From NCBI GenBank assembly GCA_016190245.1, contig JACPQY010000065.1, positions 1-9,723 on the forward strand: a DNA stretch of 9,723 bases, in the 5' to 3' direction. The position numbers and the translations under genes were made by a program. Source of the stretch: Nitrospirota bacterium (GTDB lineage: Bacteria > JACPQY01). Positions within the stretch are counted from its first letter, which is position 1; each line of letters opens with the position of its first letter. Below the pieces are notes generated by a model. It was not told the DNA's origin. It saw only the letters and a program-made list of their open reading frames with translations, and searched no databases. Positions 1 to 7,100 of this stretch are shown here, in pieces.

Positions 1-112
1 CATGAACAACAAGATCAAGCTGGTCAGCCACCGGTCCTTCGGCTTCCGCAAGCTCGACACGTACATCACCAACATCTATCACAACTGCTCCAACCTCCCG
101 CTACCCTCGTAA
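1..112 (+). CDS. ISL3-family transposase, C-terminal fragment (5' end outside window)
   Basis: The open frame enters from the left edge (first full codon at base 2) and ends at TAA 110-112. The visible 36 residues contain MNNKIKLVSHRSFGFR followed by a short Tyr-, Ile- and Cys-containing tail. This matches the end of the DDE catalytic domain of ISL3 transposases, where a conserved Asn-Lys-Ile-Lys and an aromatic-Gly-aromatic-Arg motif follow the last catalytic acidic residue. The enzyme cuts and joins DNA at the element ends. The catalytic residues lie upstream of the window, so I cannot say whether the transposase is intact. The ATG at base 2 is an internal methionine, not a start. Confidence 0.75.
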   Translation, partial: MNNKIKLVSHRSFGFRKLDTYITNIYHNCSNLPLPS

Positions 113-140
113 CCCCATGTACCCAAAATGCAGACGAGCC
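1..140 (+). mobile_element. 3' end of an ISL3-family insertion sequence (left part outside window)
   Basis: The stretch contains the last codons of a transposase followed by a short non-coding end. Reading inward on the reverse strand from base 140, the sequence begins GGCTCGTCTGCATTTTGGGT. This fits the GGCTCT-like terminal inverted repeats of ISL3-family elements, with one difference at the sixth base. The boundary also coincides with the point where the reverse-strand hydrolase stops resembling its family, which supports base 140 as the element end. The other end and the expected 8-bp target duplication lie outside the window, so the exact boundary is inferred. Confidence 0.7.
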
Positions 141-1062
141 AGAAGTCGTACCAGCCCGTGAGCATGAGGACAGGCATGCGCGCGCGCGAGGCCACTCCCA
201 CGGGATGGCGGAGCCAGAACTCGTCCCTCGCCGGGTGGTGAAGAAAGTCGTCGTGAAATGGCACGTTCCCGACCGTCGTGTCGTCCGCCTCCGACGCCGG
301 CCAGTGTCGGGTGAAGGCGTCGAAATGCCGCCGCACATCGAACACGGTCAATTCCGGCGTGTGCATCGCGAGGATCCAGGAGCCGACGACATCCGACCGT
401 ATCATCCCGCGCTGGTAGGCGACGATGTAGGGATCGAGACTGCCCACGGCGAGGACCATCGTCTTCACGGCATCGGGCACCTGATCGGCAACAAGCCAGG
501 CGGTGACCGTTAGGTAGCTCGCGCCCAGGAGGCCGAGCGAGCCGTTGCACCAGGGCTGGGCGAGAACCCATCGGGCGGTGTCGGCGCCGTCTTCCAACTC
601 GTGCAGGACGGGATACCATTTGCCCTCGGACCGGTACCGGCCGCGCACGTCCTGAATGACCACGGCGTATCCGTAGCGCGCGAAGAAACGTCCCACGACT
701 TCCATGAACATCGGCACGCCCGACTTGGAGTAGGGCGTCCGGACCAGCAACGTCGGCCACGCTTGTCCCCCCTTGGTACCCGTCTCCTGAATACCTCCTG
801 CCGATTCCCGATTCCCGACTCCCGACTGTCCGCCGAATGGCGGACTCCCGACTGCCGAACCGGGCAGATACACATCCGTCGCCAACTTGATGCCATCCCG
901 CATCGGCACCATCATCTCGATTTCCTCGCCGGCGTCGTGGCGGAACGGGGGAAGATCGAGCCACCACTGGGCGGTTCGGTAGCATCCACTCGAGAGGGAG
1001 CATGCGCATACGAGCGCGAGGAGAGCGGAGGACCGCGGGGCCAGGCGCGATGGGGGGCGCAT
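79..1062 (-). pseudogene. CocE/NonD-type alpha/beta hydrolase (X-Pro dipeptidyl-peptidase S15 family) lipoprotein, truncated by insertion sequence
   Basis: The family cleaves ester or amide bonds (cocaine esterase, glutaryl-7-ACA acylase, X-Pro dipeptidyl peptidases). From the ATG at 1062 the first 27 residues look like a lipoprotein signal, with candidate lipid-bearing Cys at 21 or 27. Family hallmarks follow: VPMRDGIKLATDVYLPG (residues 52-68), LLVRTPYSK (105-113), GYAVVIQDVRGRYRSEG (131-147), nucleophile motif GASYLT with Ser182, and GWYD with Asp306, expected to be the catalytic acid. The family usually writes GxSYxG, so the final Thr is a departure. After Trp308 the frame runs into insertion-sequence DNA and stops at 79, about 19 meaningless residues later. 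Relatives are about 550-670 residues long, so the catalytic His and the C-terminal jelly-roll domain are missing. Residues about 69-100 are an extra segment encoded by a repeat tract. An upstream in-frame ATG at 1344 is unlikely because it would precede the signal peptide and overlap the transporter gene. Confidence 0.8.
801..860. repeat. 7-nt tandem repeat tract with hairpin and 12-bp direct repeat, inside the hydrolase gene
   Basis: On the + strand four 7-nt units follow one another at 802-829: CGATTCC, CGATTCC, CGACTCC, CGACTGT. They lead into a perfect hairpin with a 7-bp stem and 4-nt loop, GTCCGCC (828-834), GAAT, GGCGGAC (839-845). The 12-mer GACTCCCGACTG occurs at 817-828 and again at 843-854. 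The tract encodes Ser-Arg/Gly-Asn-Arg-like residues in an otherwise well-conserved region of the hydrolase. A change of one unit would shift the frame. Confidence 0.85.
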
Positions 1063-1091
1063 GATCCCGCGCAATCTATCACCCCGCGCCG

Positions 1092-1120
1092 TTGGCTTCG
1101 AGCGGTCGTCCGGGTATTCT
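1092..1120 (+). promoter_or_regulatory. Possible sigma-70 promoter for the transporter
   Basis: TTGGCT (1092-1097) and TATTCT (1115-1120) are separated by 17 nt, placing a start site near 1127, 24 nt before the transporter ATG at 1151. The match is moderate. A 6-codon frame, MPRLRS (1134-1154), would lie in the leader and overlaps the transporter start as ATGA. The preceding GAGG (1145-1148) is closer to the ATG than usual. Confidence 0.4.
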
Positions 1121-1150
1121 GGGCCAAACGAAGATGCCCAGACTGAGGTC

Positions 1151-2641
1151 ATGAGCGGAGCGACCGGCGGCGGGACGCCCCGGTCCTGGCTGCGCCCGAG
1201 AAAGGCCTTCGGGCTTGTCTTGGGGGCGGCGGCCTTCGCCGCGGTGCTGGTCCTCCCGTCCGAGTTGCACGTTGTGCCCGCCTTCGGCGATCGCCCCGCG
1301 CGCGCCGCGGCCGTGGCGGTGTTGATGGCGGTGCTCTGGTTCACGGAAGCGATCCCAATGAGTTGGACGGCGTGCCTTCCCCTCGTCTTATTCCCGGCCT
1401 TGGGTGTCTTCGGCGGGACGCTACCCGGCGACGTGCCCAGGTCGCTGGAGCCCTACGTGGACGCCTACATCTTCCTCTTCCTTGGTGGGATGATGATCGG
1501 GGCGGCGATGGAGCAGTCGAACCTGCATCGCCGGGTGGCCCTTCACGTCCTTCGCGCGATCGGAACCGACCCCGCCCGCCTCCTTCTCGGAATGTTGGTT
1601 GCCACGGCCGGCATCTCGCTCTGGATCTCGAACACAGCGACGGCGGTGATCATGATGCCGATCGGGCTGGCGCTTCTGCGCCGGCTCGAGGCCGGCAGCC
1701 CGGAGGGCAGGGCCGTCCACTTCGGAACGGCACTCATGCTGGCCGTGGCGTACGGCGCGAACGTCGGTGGGATCGGCACGAAGATCGGAACGGGCACGAA
1801 CTCGATCTTTTGCGGCTTCGCATCGCGGGAAATGGGCATCGAGATCGGCTTTGGAGAGTACGTTGCCATGGCCCTGCCGTTCGTGGCCCTTTTTCTCCCG
1901 CTTGTCTGGCTCGTGCTCTGGCGAGTGGGCCGCCGGGATCGGCTGAGTGGATCGCTGGGGAGGGCGGTTCTGGACGTGGAGTTGCGCGCGCTGGGCAAGA
2001 TGACGCCGTGCGAGCGGAAGGTGGCGGCGGTCTTCGGAGGCGCGGCCCTCCTGTGGATCGCCGGCGACCTCATCCGGCCTGTCCTCGCGCCACACGTTCC
2101 GGAGTTCTGGCCTGGCTTCAAGTTCCAGAACAAGCACTACGAGGCCTGGGTGGCGATGGGCGGCGGGTTGACGCTCATGGCGTGGCGCGCGCTTTCCTGG
2201 CGGTCGGTCCAGAGGATCCCCTGGGGTACGCTTCTCCTCCTGGGCGGGAGCTTCGCGCTCGCCTCAGGCATCGAGGGGAGCGGCCTTGCGGTCTGGCTCA
2301 CCGGCCGGCTCGGGGCGCTCGCCGAGCTTCCCCTTCTCCATCAGGTGGGTCTCGCTGCCGCTTCCACGATCGCGCTCTCCGCGTTGGCTTCGAACACGGC
2401 GACGATCAACGTCATGCTCAACATCCTGCCTCGCCACATGACGGTGCTCACGGCGTCCACGATCGCGGCGTCCTGCGATTTCATGCTGCCGGTCGGCACG
2501 CCGCCGAACGCCATCGTCTTCGGCAGCGGCTACGTGAGGCTGCCGGTCATGATGAAAGTGGGGGCGCTCCTCGACCTGCTGGCGGCCGGCCTCGTGACGC
2601 TGTACACCGGCCTCTACCTGCGCCTCTTCTTCTCTACGTAG
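1151..2641 (+). CDS. SLC13/DASS-family sodium-coupled dicarboxylate or sulfate transporter
   Basis: A 496-residue inner-membrane protein, probably importing a di- or tricarboxylate or sulfate with sodium ions. It has the two-fold pseudo-symmetric design of the divalent anion:Na+ symporters (VcINDY type). The signature TEAIP is at residues 65-69. The first Ser-Asn-Thr tip motif is at 160-162 (within ISNTATAVIMMP), the second at 414-416 (ASNTATINVML), and a late TPPN at 450-453 (MLPVGTPPNAIVFGSG). Long hydrophobic segments lie between them, and the length is normal for the family. In the first half the expected TPPN-like motif reads TGTN (214-217). The start at 1151 is preferred: the in-frame ATG at 1061 overlaps the divergent hydrolase start and would add 30 non-hydrophobic residues. 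The substrate cannot be read from sequence, and no catabolic neighbour helps. Confidence 0.9.
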   Translation: MSGATGGGTPRSWLRPRKAFGLVLGAAAFAAVLVLPSELHVVPAFGDRPARAAAVAVLMAVLWFTEAIPMSWTACLPLVLFPALGVFGGTLPGDVPRSLEPYVDAYIFLFLGGMMIGAAMEQSNLHRRVALHVLRAIGTDPARLLLGMLVATAGISLWISNTATAVIMMPIGLALLRRLEAGSPEGRAVHFGTALMLAVAYGANVGGIGTKIGTGTNSIFCGFASREMGIEIGFGEYVAMALPFVALFLPLVWLVLWRVGRRDRLSGSLGRAVLDVELRALGKMTPCERKVAAVFGGAALLWIAGDLIRPVLAPHVPEFWPGFKFQNKHYEAWVAMGGGLTLMAWRALSWRSVQRIPWGTLLLLGGSFALASGIEGSGLAVWLTGRLGALAELPLLHQVGLAAASTIALSALASNTATINVMLNILPRHMTVLTASTIAASCDFMLPVGTPPNAIVFGSGYVRLPVMMKVGALLDLLAAGLVTLYTGLYLRLFFST

Positions 2642-2762
2642 CTGCCCTTCGCGTCAGGCGCCCGCTCTCAGCGTGGCGATCCGGTGCCCATGGGCAGCAG
2701 GCATTCCTCCGCCTGCACTCGCTTCACTCTTGACGATTCACTATTCACGGCGCTTCGCCCAG
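2642..2762. other. Intergenic region between transporter and tRNA-Gln
   Basis: Transporter and tRNA genes are convergent here. The region holds a 6-bp inverted repeat, GCAGGC (2697-2702) with GCCTGC (2711-2716) around an 8-nt loop, and a longer-range pair GCTGCCC (2641-2647) with GGGCAGC (2692-2698). Neither is followed by a T-run on either strand, so an intrinsic terminator is not supported. The 7-nt repeat tract (listed separately) occupies 2723-2750. I see no gene here. Confidence 0.6.
2723..2750. repeat. Second 7-nt periodic repeat tract, beside the tRNA gene
   Basis: Four 7-nt units follow one another: TTCACTC, TTGACGA, TTCACTA, TTCACGG. The run CGATTCAC inside it resembles CGATTCCC of the tract at 801-860, sharing a GATTCMC core and the same period. 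It lies 12 bp beyond the 3' end of the tRNA gene. Confidence 0.7.
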
Positions 2763-2837
2763 TGGCTGGGCCGGGAGGGGTCGAACCTCCATTGACGGAT
2801 CCAAAGTCCGCTGTCCTGCCAATTGGACGACGGCCCA
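2763..2837 (-). tRNA. tRNA-Gln (anticodon UUG)
   Basis: The reverse strand folds into a complete 75-nt cloverleaf. The acceptor stem is TGGGCCG with CGGCCCA, followed by discriminator G and an encoded CCA. The D stem is GTCC/GGAC with GG in its 8-nt loop. The anticodon stem is GCGGA/TCCGT (one G-T pair) with loop CTTTGGA, giving anticodon TTG at 2802-2804. The variable loop is CAAT, and the T stem GGAGG/CCTCC carries a TTCGACC loop. A G discriminator and UUG anticodon identify glutamine (CAA, and CAG by wobble). All stems are intact. The gene diverges from the lipoprotein gene. Confidence 0.97.
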
Positions 2838-2900
2838 ATTGAAAGCCATCCAATACGCGGCCCCATTTTGCACGATTTCTCGGCACACGTCACCGTCTTA

Positions 2901-2930
2901 TTGGCTTCCTGGTCGGCCCCGCAGTACAAT
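2901..2930 (+). promoter_or_regulatory. Sigma-70-type promoter for the lipoprotein gene
   Basis: TTGGCT (2901-2906) and TACAAT (2925-2930) are separated by 18 nt. The predicted start near 2937 gives a short leader that keeps the AGGGGAG ribosome binding site (2944-2950) before ATG 2953. The -10 box is close to consensus and stands out in this GC-rich DNA. Confidence 0.6.
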
Positions 2931-2952
2931 GCCGTGCAAGGGCAGGGGAGAA

Positions 2953-4080
2953 ATGGGGAGTGGCTTGGGGCTGCGTTTCAGGTCGATTTGTCTTGCCATC
3001 GGGCTCGCGCCCGCCGTCCTCGCCACGGCATGCTCCAATTCCGGCGACCGGACGGACGGGACAGAGACCGCGCAGGCCCCTTCGATCGACACGAGCCAGG
3101 CCCGCTCAGAGATCGAGTCCGCCTATCGGCTGATTTCGGAGGAGATCACCGACCCCTGCGTGGACGAGGCGTGTCTATCGGACCCCGTGGAGTTCAAGAT
3201 TGGCGACCGCGTGGCCGTTGCTTTCGTGGGCACCGAGCAGCCGATTCCAGGTGCTCCGCCCAGATCGATGGCGCACCAACCACTCCCTTTCAGCCGGCTC
3301 GCCCTGCGCGATGGCGAGAACAGTTCAAGAGACTGTCCGAGCGTGGAACGGAACCTCGACGAGGTCACCGGCGCCGCGGTGGAGACCATCCAGGGGGATT
3401 GCTTCGTCCAAGGAGTGGAAATAACCGGGGTCTGGAAAGAGAGTACGCTCGAGACCACGACGCGAAAGGCCGTTGAGATTTCGGCTGACCGGTTCGGGGT
3501 GCGTCGTGATGAAGGGCGACGCAGATTCTCGTACGCGTTCTACGGGAATGGTCTGATGGATGAGCAGAAGTCGCCGGGGGGCGGCTTCGAGATCTCAAAA
3601 AGCTCCGATATCCGCCTCTCGCAGGACGATGGTGAGCAGGTCCCCGCAAGCCGGGGTGAGCTACGAGCCTCGGGGGATTCGACAACCTCGAGCGTGAATT
3701 ACACACTTGAAGTGATGGGTGAGTTTATGCGGTCCTTCGCGCAGGCAATGAGGCCGGACACGTTTCAGGACCTGCCCGGTTCCGAGCCCGTGCACATCGA
3801 GGCTGACCTTCAAGCCCAGCACAGCGGGGGTGGAATCCTCCTGTCCTTTACCATCGTGGTCTGGGACGATCTGTATCGGCTGACGTTCAGGTCCGATGGC
3901 GTCCAGGTAAACCGTGCTGCGTGCACAAACGAGCCGGTCCGCGGCACGGTGGATGTATTTGGGACGCTCTCGGCGGGAGACGTCAGCGGCGTCATCGCCT
4001 ATGCTCCGGATTGCGATGGCTGCGCACCCCTCGATCTTTTCGGTCAGCCCGCCGGCGAGGTTTGCGCCCCTCGTCCGTAG
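2953..4080 (+). CDS. Putative lipoprotein of unknown function
   Basis: A 375-residue protein I do not recognise. Residues 1-26 form a signal peptide (basic start with Arg8 and Arg10, then a hydrophobic core), ending in LATAC with Cys27 as the likely lipidated residue. Ser28 follows, which in proteobacteria favours outer-membrane sorting. An acidic, Thr/Ser-rich linker comes next. The rest is polar with many alternating hydrophobic stretches, suggesting beta structure, and has no further membrane segment. Several Cys could pair as disulfides, notably DPCVDEAC (about 83-90), one in SRDCPS, one in QGDCFV, and a C-terminal cluster including DCDGCAP. ATG 2953 is chosen because AGGGGAG precedes it and the signal peptide starts there; the longer frame from 2839 would overlap the promoter. 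By eye the composition is less GC-rich than its neighbours. It appears monocistronic. Confidence 0.8.
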   Translation: MGSGLGLRFRSICLAIGLAPAVLATACSNSGDRTDGTETAQAPSIDTSQARSEIESAYRLISEEITDPCVDEACLSDPVEFKIGDRVAVAFVGTEQPIPGAPPRSMAHQPLPFSRLALRDGENSSRDCPSVERNLDEVTGAAVETIQGDCFVQGVEITGVWKESTLETTTRKAVEISADRFGVRRDEGRRRFSYAFYGNGLMDEQKSPGGGFEISKSSDIRLSQDDGEQVPASRGELRASGDSTTSSVNYTLEVMGEFMRSFAQAMRPDTFQDLPGSEPVHIEADLQAQHSGGGILLSFTIVVWDDLYRLTFRSDGVQVNRAACTNEPVRGTVDVFGTLSAGDVSGVIAYAPDCDGCAPLDLFGQPAGEVCAPRP

Positions 4081-4087
4081 TCCCCCT

Positions 4088-4105
4088 TGCACGGTCATGC
4101 GTGCA
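4088..4105. other. Small inverted repeat after the lipoprotein gene
   Basis: TGCACG (4088-4093) pairs with CGTGCA (4100-4105) around a 6-nt loop, 7 nt after the lipoprotein stop codon. The position suits a transcript-end hairpin, but the stem is short and no T-run follows. It is a weak terminator candidate only. Confidence 0.25.
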
Positions 4106-4144
4106 CCAGCTACCCGTGTGAATATGAAACAGGGGTGAGGAATT

Positions 4145-4172
4145 TTGACTCAGTCGCCCAACATGGTATCCT
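4145..4172 (+). promoter_or_regulatory. Sigma-70-type promoter for the kinase-sigma-54 regulator
   Basis: TTGACT (4145-4150) and TATCCT (4167-4172) are separated by 16 nt. The predicted start near 4179 is only about 7 nt before ATG 4186, so the message would be leaderless or nearly so. The sole ribosome-binding-site candidate is GGA at 4177-4179, which would be at or before the transcript start. Confidence 0.5.
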
Positions 4173-4185
4173 CTGCGGACGCACA

Positions 4186-7100
4186 ATGGCCACGCTTGTG
4201 GCTGGACGCCTCGACCTACACCATCTCCTGGGTCAGGGGCATTTCGGGAGGGTGTTCAGCGGGTTCGATCGGGTTCTAGGCCGCCGGATCGCCGCCAAGG
4301 AGTTTTGCGGGCGCGAGGGGAAGGCGCCCGTGCGCACTTTCGAGAAGGAGATGAGACTGCTTTCCCAGCTTCGACATCCTTCGCTCGTTCAAGTGTACGA
4401 CCTGGTCTACGATGAAGCCAACGGAAACCACTATCTGACGGAGGAGCTGATCGAAGGTCCCCCCCTGGATGGCTACCTCTCGAGGGTTGGTGAACCCCGG
4501 CGCTTGCTGGCGTTCGTGCAGGTCCTGCAGGGCCTGGAGTATCTGCATCAGCGCGGGATTGTTCATCTGGATATCAAACCCTCGAACATTCTGGTTGCGG
4601 GTGCGGATAGTCCTCAACCTCAGGCGAAGATCCTGGATTTCGGAATTGCCGACGAGACCGTGAGGGTCTCCAGGAGTGCCTTCATCGCGGGTACCTTCCC
4701 CTACATCGCGCCGGAGATGGCGCGGCGGGAGGCGGTTGACGGGCGCGCGGACCTGTACGCCCTCGGAATGACGTTCTTTCGGGCCTTGGCAGACCCGTCG
4801 GCTGTGGGCGGCCGCAGCGCGCCGCATGGAGAAAAGGAGTCCGCGGATGCCTCCGTCGGCGAACGGTCGCGCTCGCTGGAGGATATGCTCTGCGAAACGG
4901 CAACTCGCACTCCCCCAACGGAACAAGAATTTCGGGAAGGTGTGTCACTGAGTTTCCGGAAAGTTCTGATCACCCTCTTGGATCCCGAGCCGAGGCGTCG
5001 CTTTTGGTCCGCCAACGACGTGATCCGCCGGCTCAATCACGAACTGGAAACCGCGTTCCCCTTGGAACCGGGCCGGGTCCGGATCCCCGACAAGGCGACC
5101 GCCTTGGCCGCCGGCCTACGCACCGAACTGGGGCGCCTGGCGGAGTGGCATGAGGCATTCAGGCAGCCAGGGTCGGCCTCCTTCGTCGGGATCATCGCCG
5201 GATCCGCCCAAACGGGGAAGAGCGCGCTTCTGGACGAGTTCCGCAGGTGGTGCGAGCTCAGAGACATTTTCGTCGTGAGCCCCTCGCGCGGAGGCGATGG
5301 CGTCGCCGACCTCTTCGCCCAACTGCTTGCCCGCGAACCCCTGCCGGACCTGGGACCGTGGGCTCCGTATCTGAAGTCGATCGTTCCGGCGCGGTTCCGC
5401 GATGTCCCGGATCCTGCGGAGGTGGAGCAGACCCCTGATCTCCATCGCGAGGCTCTGCGCGAGAAATGGGCGGAGGCGTTGTCCTGCCTGCTGCTGAGCC
5501 GACCCACCGTGCTTCTCTTGGATGACGTCGATCTGCGTCCTGAGTTGCTCGCTCTCCTGGAGCGATTGCGGCTGCTGCCCGACGCGGACCGGGAGGCTCC
5601 TGCGGGGTCAACGCAGGGTTTCTTCCTCGTCGCGACGGCGACCAGGAGGGAGGGGCTGCCGCTCGGTCTCCTGGCCGACGAGGTTCTAGAACTGCTCCCT
5701 TGGCCGCGAGAGCGGGTGGAGCGCTTTCTTGCCGAGCTTCTCGGGGTCGAGAGGATGCCGGATCAGACCCTCCGCGAGGCCATGTCCCGAACGGAATCTC
5801 GGCCGGGTTTTCTCGTGGAGTTTGCTCGGTGGCTGGCCGCCCATGCCTTGGCGCCGGGCGAGGCGGTGGACGTGCAGCTTGAGGCCGTCGACTGGAGCCG
5901 GATGCCCAGCCTCTCAGACGGCGCGGAGTGGTGCCGCAACCAACTGAAAGAGGTGCCCCACACGGATCGACAAGTGCTTGAATGGCTATGCTTGGCCCCG
6001 CTTCCCCTGACACCGGACGATGTCGAAACGCTTGAATTGTACCTGTCGGGATTGGTGCTTCCCTCGATTCGGAGACTCTCGGATCTGGGATGGATTCGCG
6101 AGGACGGTGTGGCTGCGATTCCGGCCAGCTCCCTTCGCCGAGAGGTGGTACTCGGCGAGCTGACGTCGGAGGGACGGGCCCGAATGTCTCGGCGGCTGGC
6201 CGAACGATGGGATCGGCTCAGCTTGGCCCACGAGGTCATGGAGGCTCCGAGCGGAAACGCCGGCCTCGAGCGCGCACGAGCCTTCTGGCTGGGCGGTGAG
6301 GCGGACAAGGGATTCGAGCTGGCGCAGTCCGAACTAGAGGTCCGCCTGAGGCTTCATCGGCCGGACGAAGTGGCGGGGTTCCTGCGATCCGTGATGCGCG
6401 AAGCGGACGCCATGGAGGATTCCCACCGGAACGCCTGCCGGTGGCTGCTGGCGCGAGCTGCGCTCGCCACGGGTAACTACCCCGAGGCGGCCCGGGTTCT
6501 CGAGGAGGCCGAGATCATGGCGGGGTCACCCAGGGAGCACATGGATGTGGTGGTCGCGTTGGCACGTGCGTATCGGTACGGTGGCCGTCTAGCGGATGCT
6601 CTCCTGCTGATCGAAGGGGAGAAGGGGAAGGTCACACCCGGTTCGGGTTACCTTTCCACGCTCGATGCCCTGCTCGCGGACCTGCTCCTGGAGCAGGGGC
6701 GGTACGACGATGTCACCCGCCTCGCGCAACCCTACACGGCCGGTTCCAGGCCGAGCCGGCCGGGAGAACTCTTCGCCTTCCGGCATGTCCTTGCAAAAGT
6801 GCATTTCTATCAAGGCCGAGTTCGGGAGGCGATCGGCTTGTTCGAAGAGAATCTGCAAGCCGTCCGGGCTGAGGGGGCGAAGGGTCGTATCCCATTGGCG
6901 CTCAACGCTCTTGGAAGCGCTCTCTTGGAGGCGGGGGAGGTGGCCCGCGCCCTGGCGCTCCTCGAGGAGTGCGTGAGCGTCGCCAAGAAGGTCGGCGACC
7001 TCCGAGGGCGCGCACTCGGGGAGGTGAATCTGGGTGTCGGCTACCAACGCAAAGGCGAGTGGATCGCTTCGTTGCGGCACTATGAAACGGCCCTCACCAT

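Noticed and set aside
254-268. TGGCACG resembling a sigma-54 -24 box
   Set aside because: No GC or TTGC at the -12 position, and it lies inside the hydrolase pseudogene.
801-860. Possible CRISPR-like array
   Set aside because: Units are 7 nt with no spacers; this is a short tandem repeat with a hairpin.
2697-2716. Hairpin as intrinsic terminator for the transporter or tRNA
   Set aside because: The stem is 6 bp with an 8-nt loop and no T-run follows on either strand.
1363-2733. + strand open frame of 456 codons in another frame of the transporter
   Set aside because: The product is Arg/Gly-rich and lacks membrane segments, typical of an out-of-frame reading of a GC-rich gene; the transporter frame has clear family motifs.
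2763-2837. tRNA gene as an integration (att) site of a genomic island
   Set aside because: I found no duplicated tRNA 3' end elsewhere in the window and no integrase gene.
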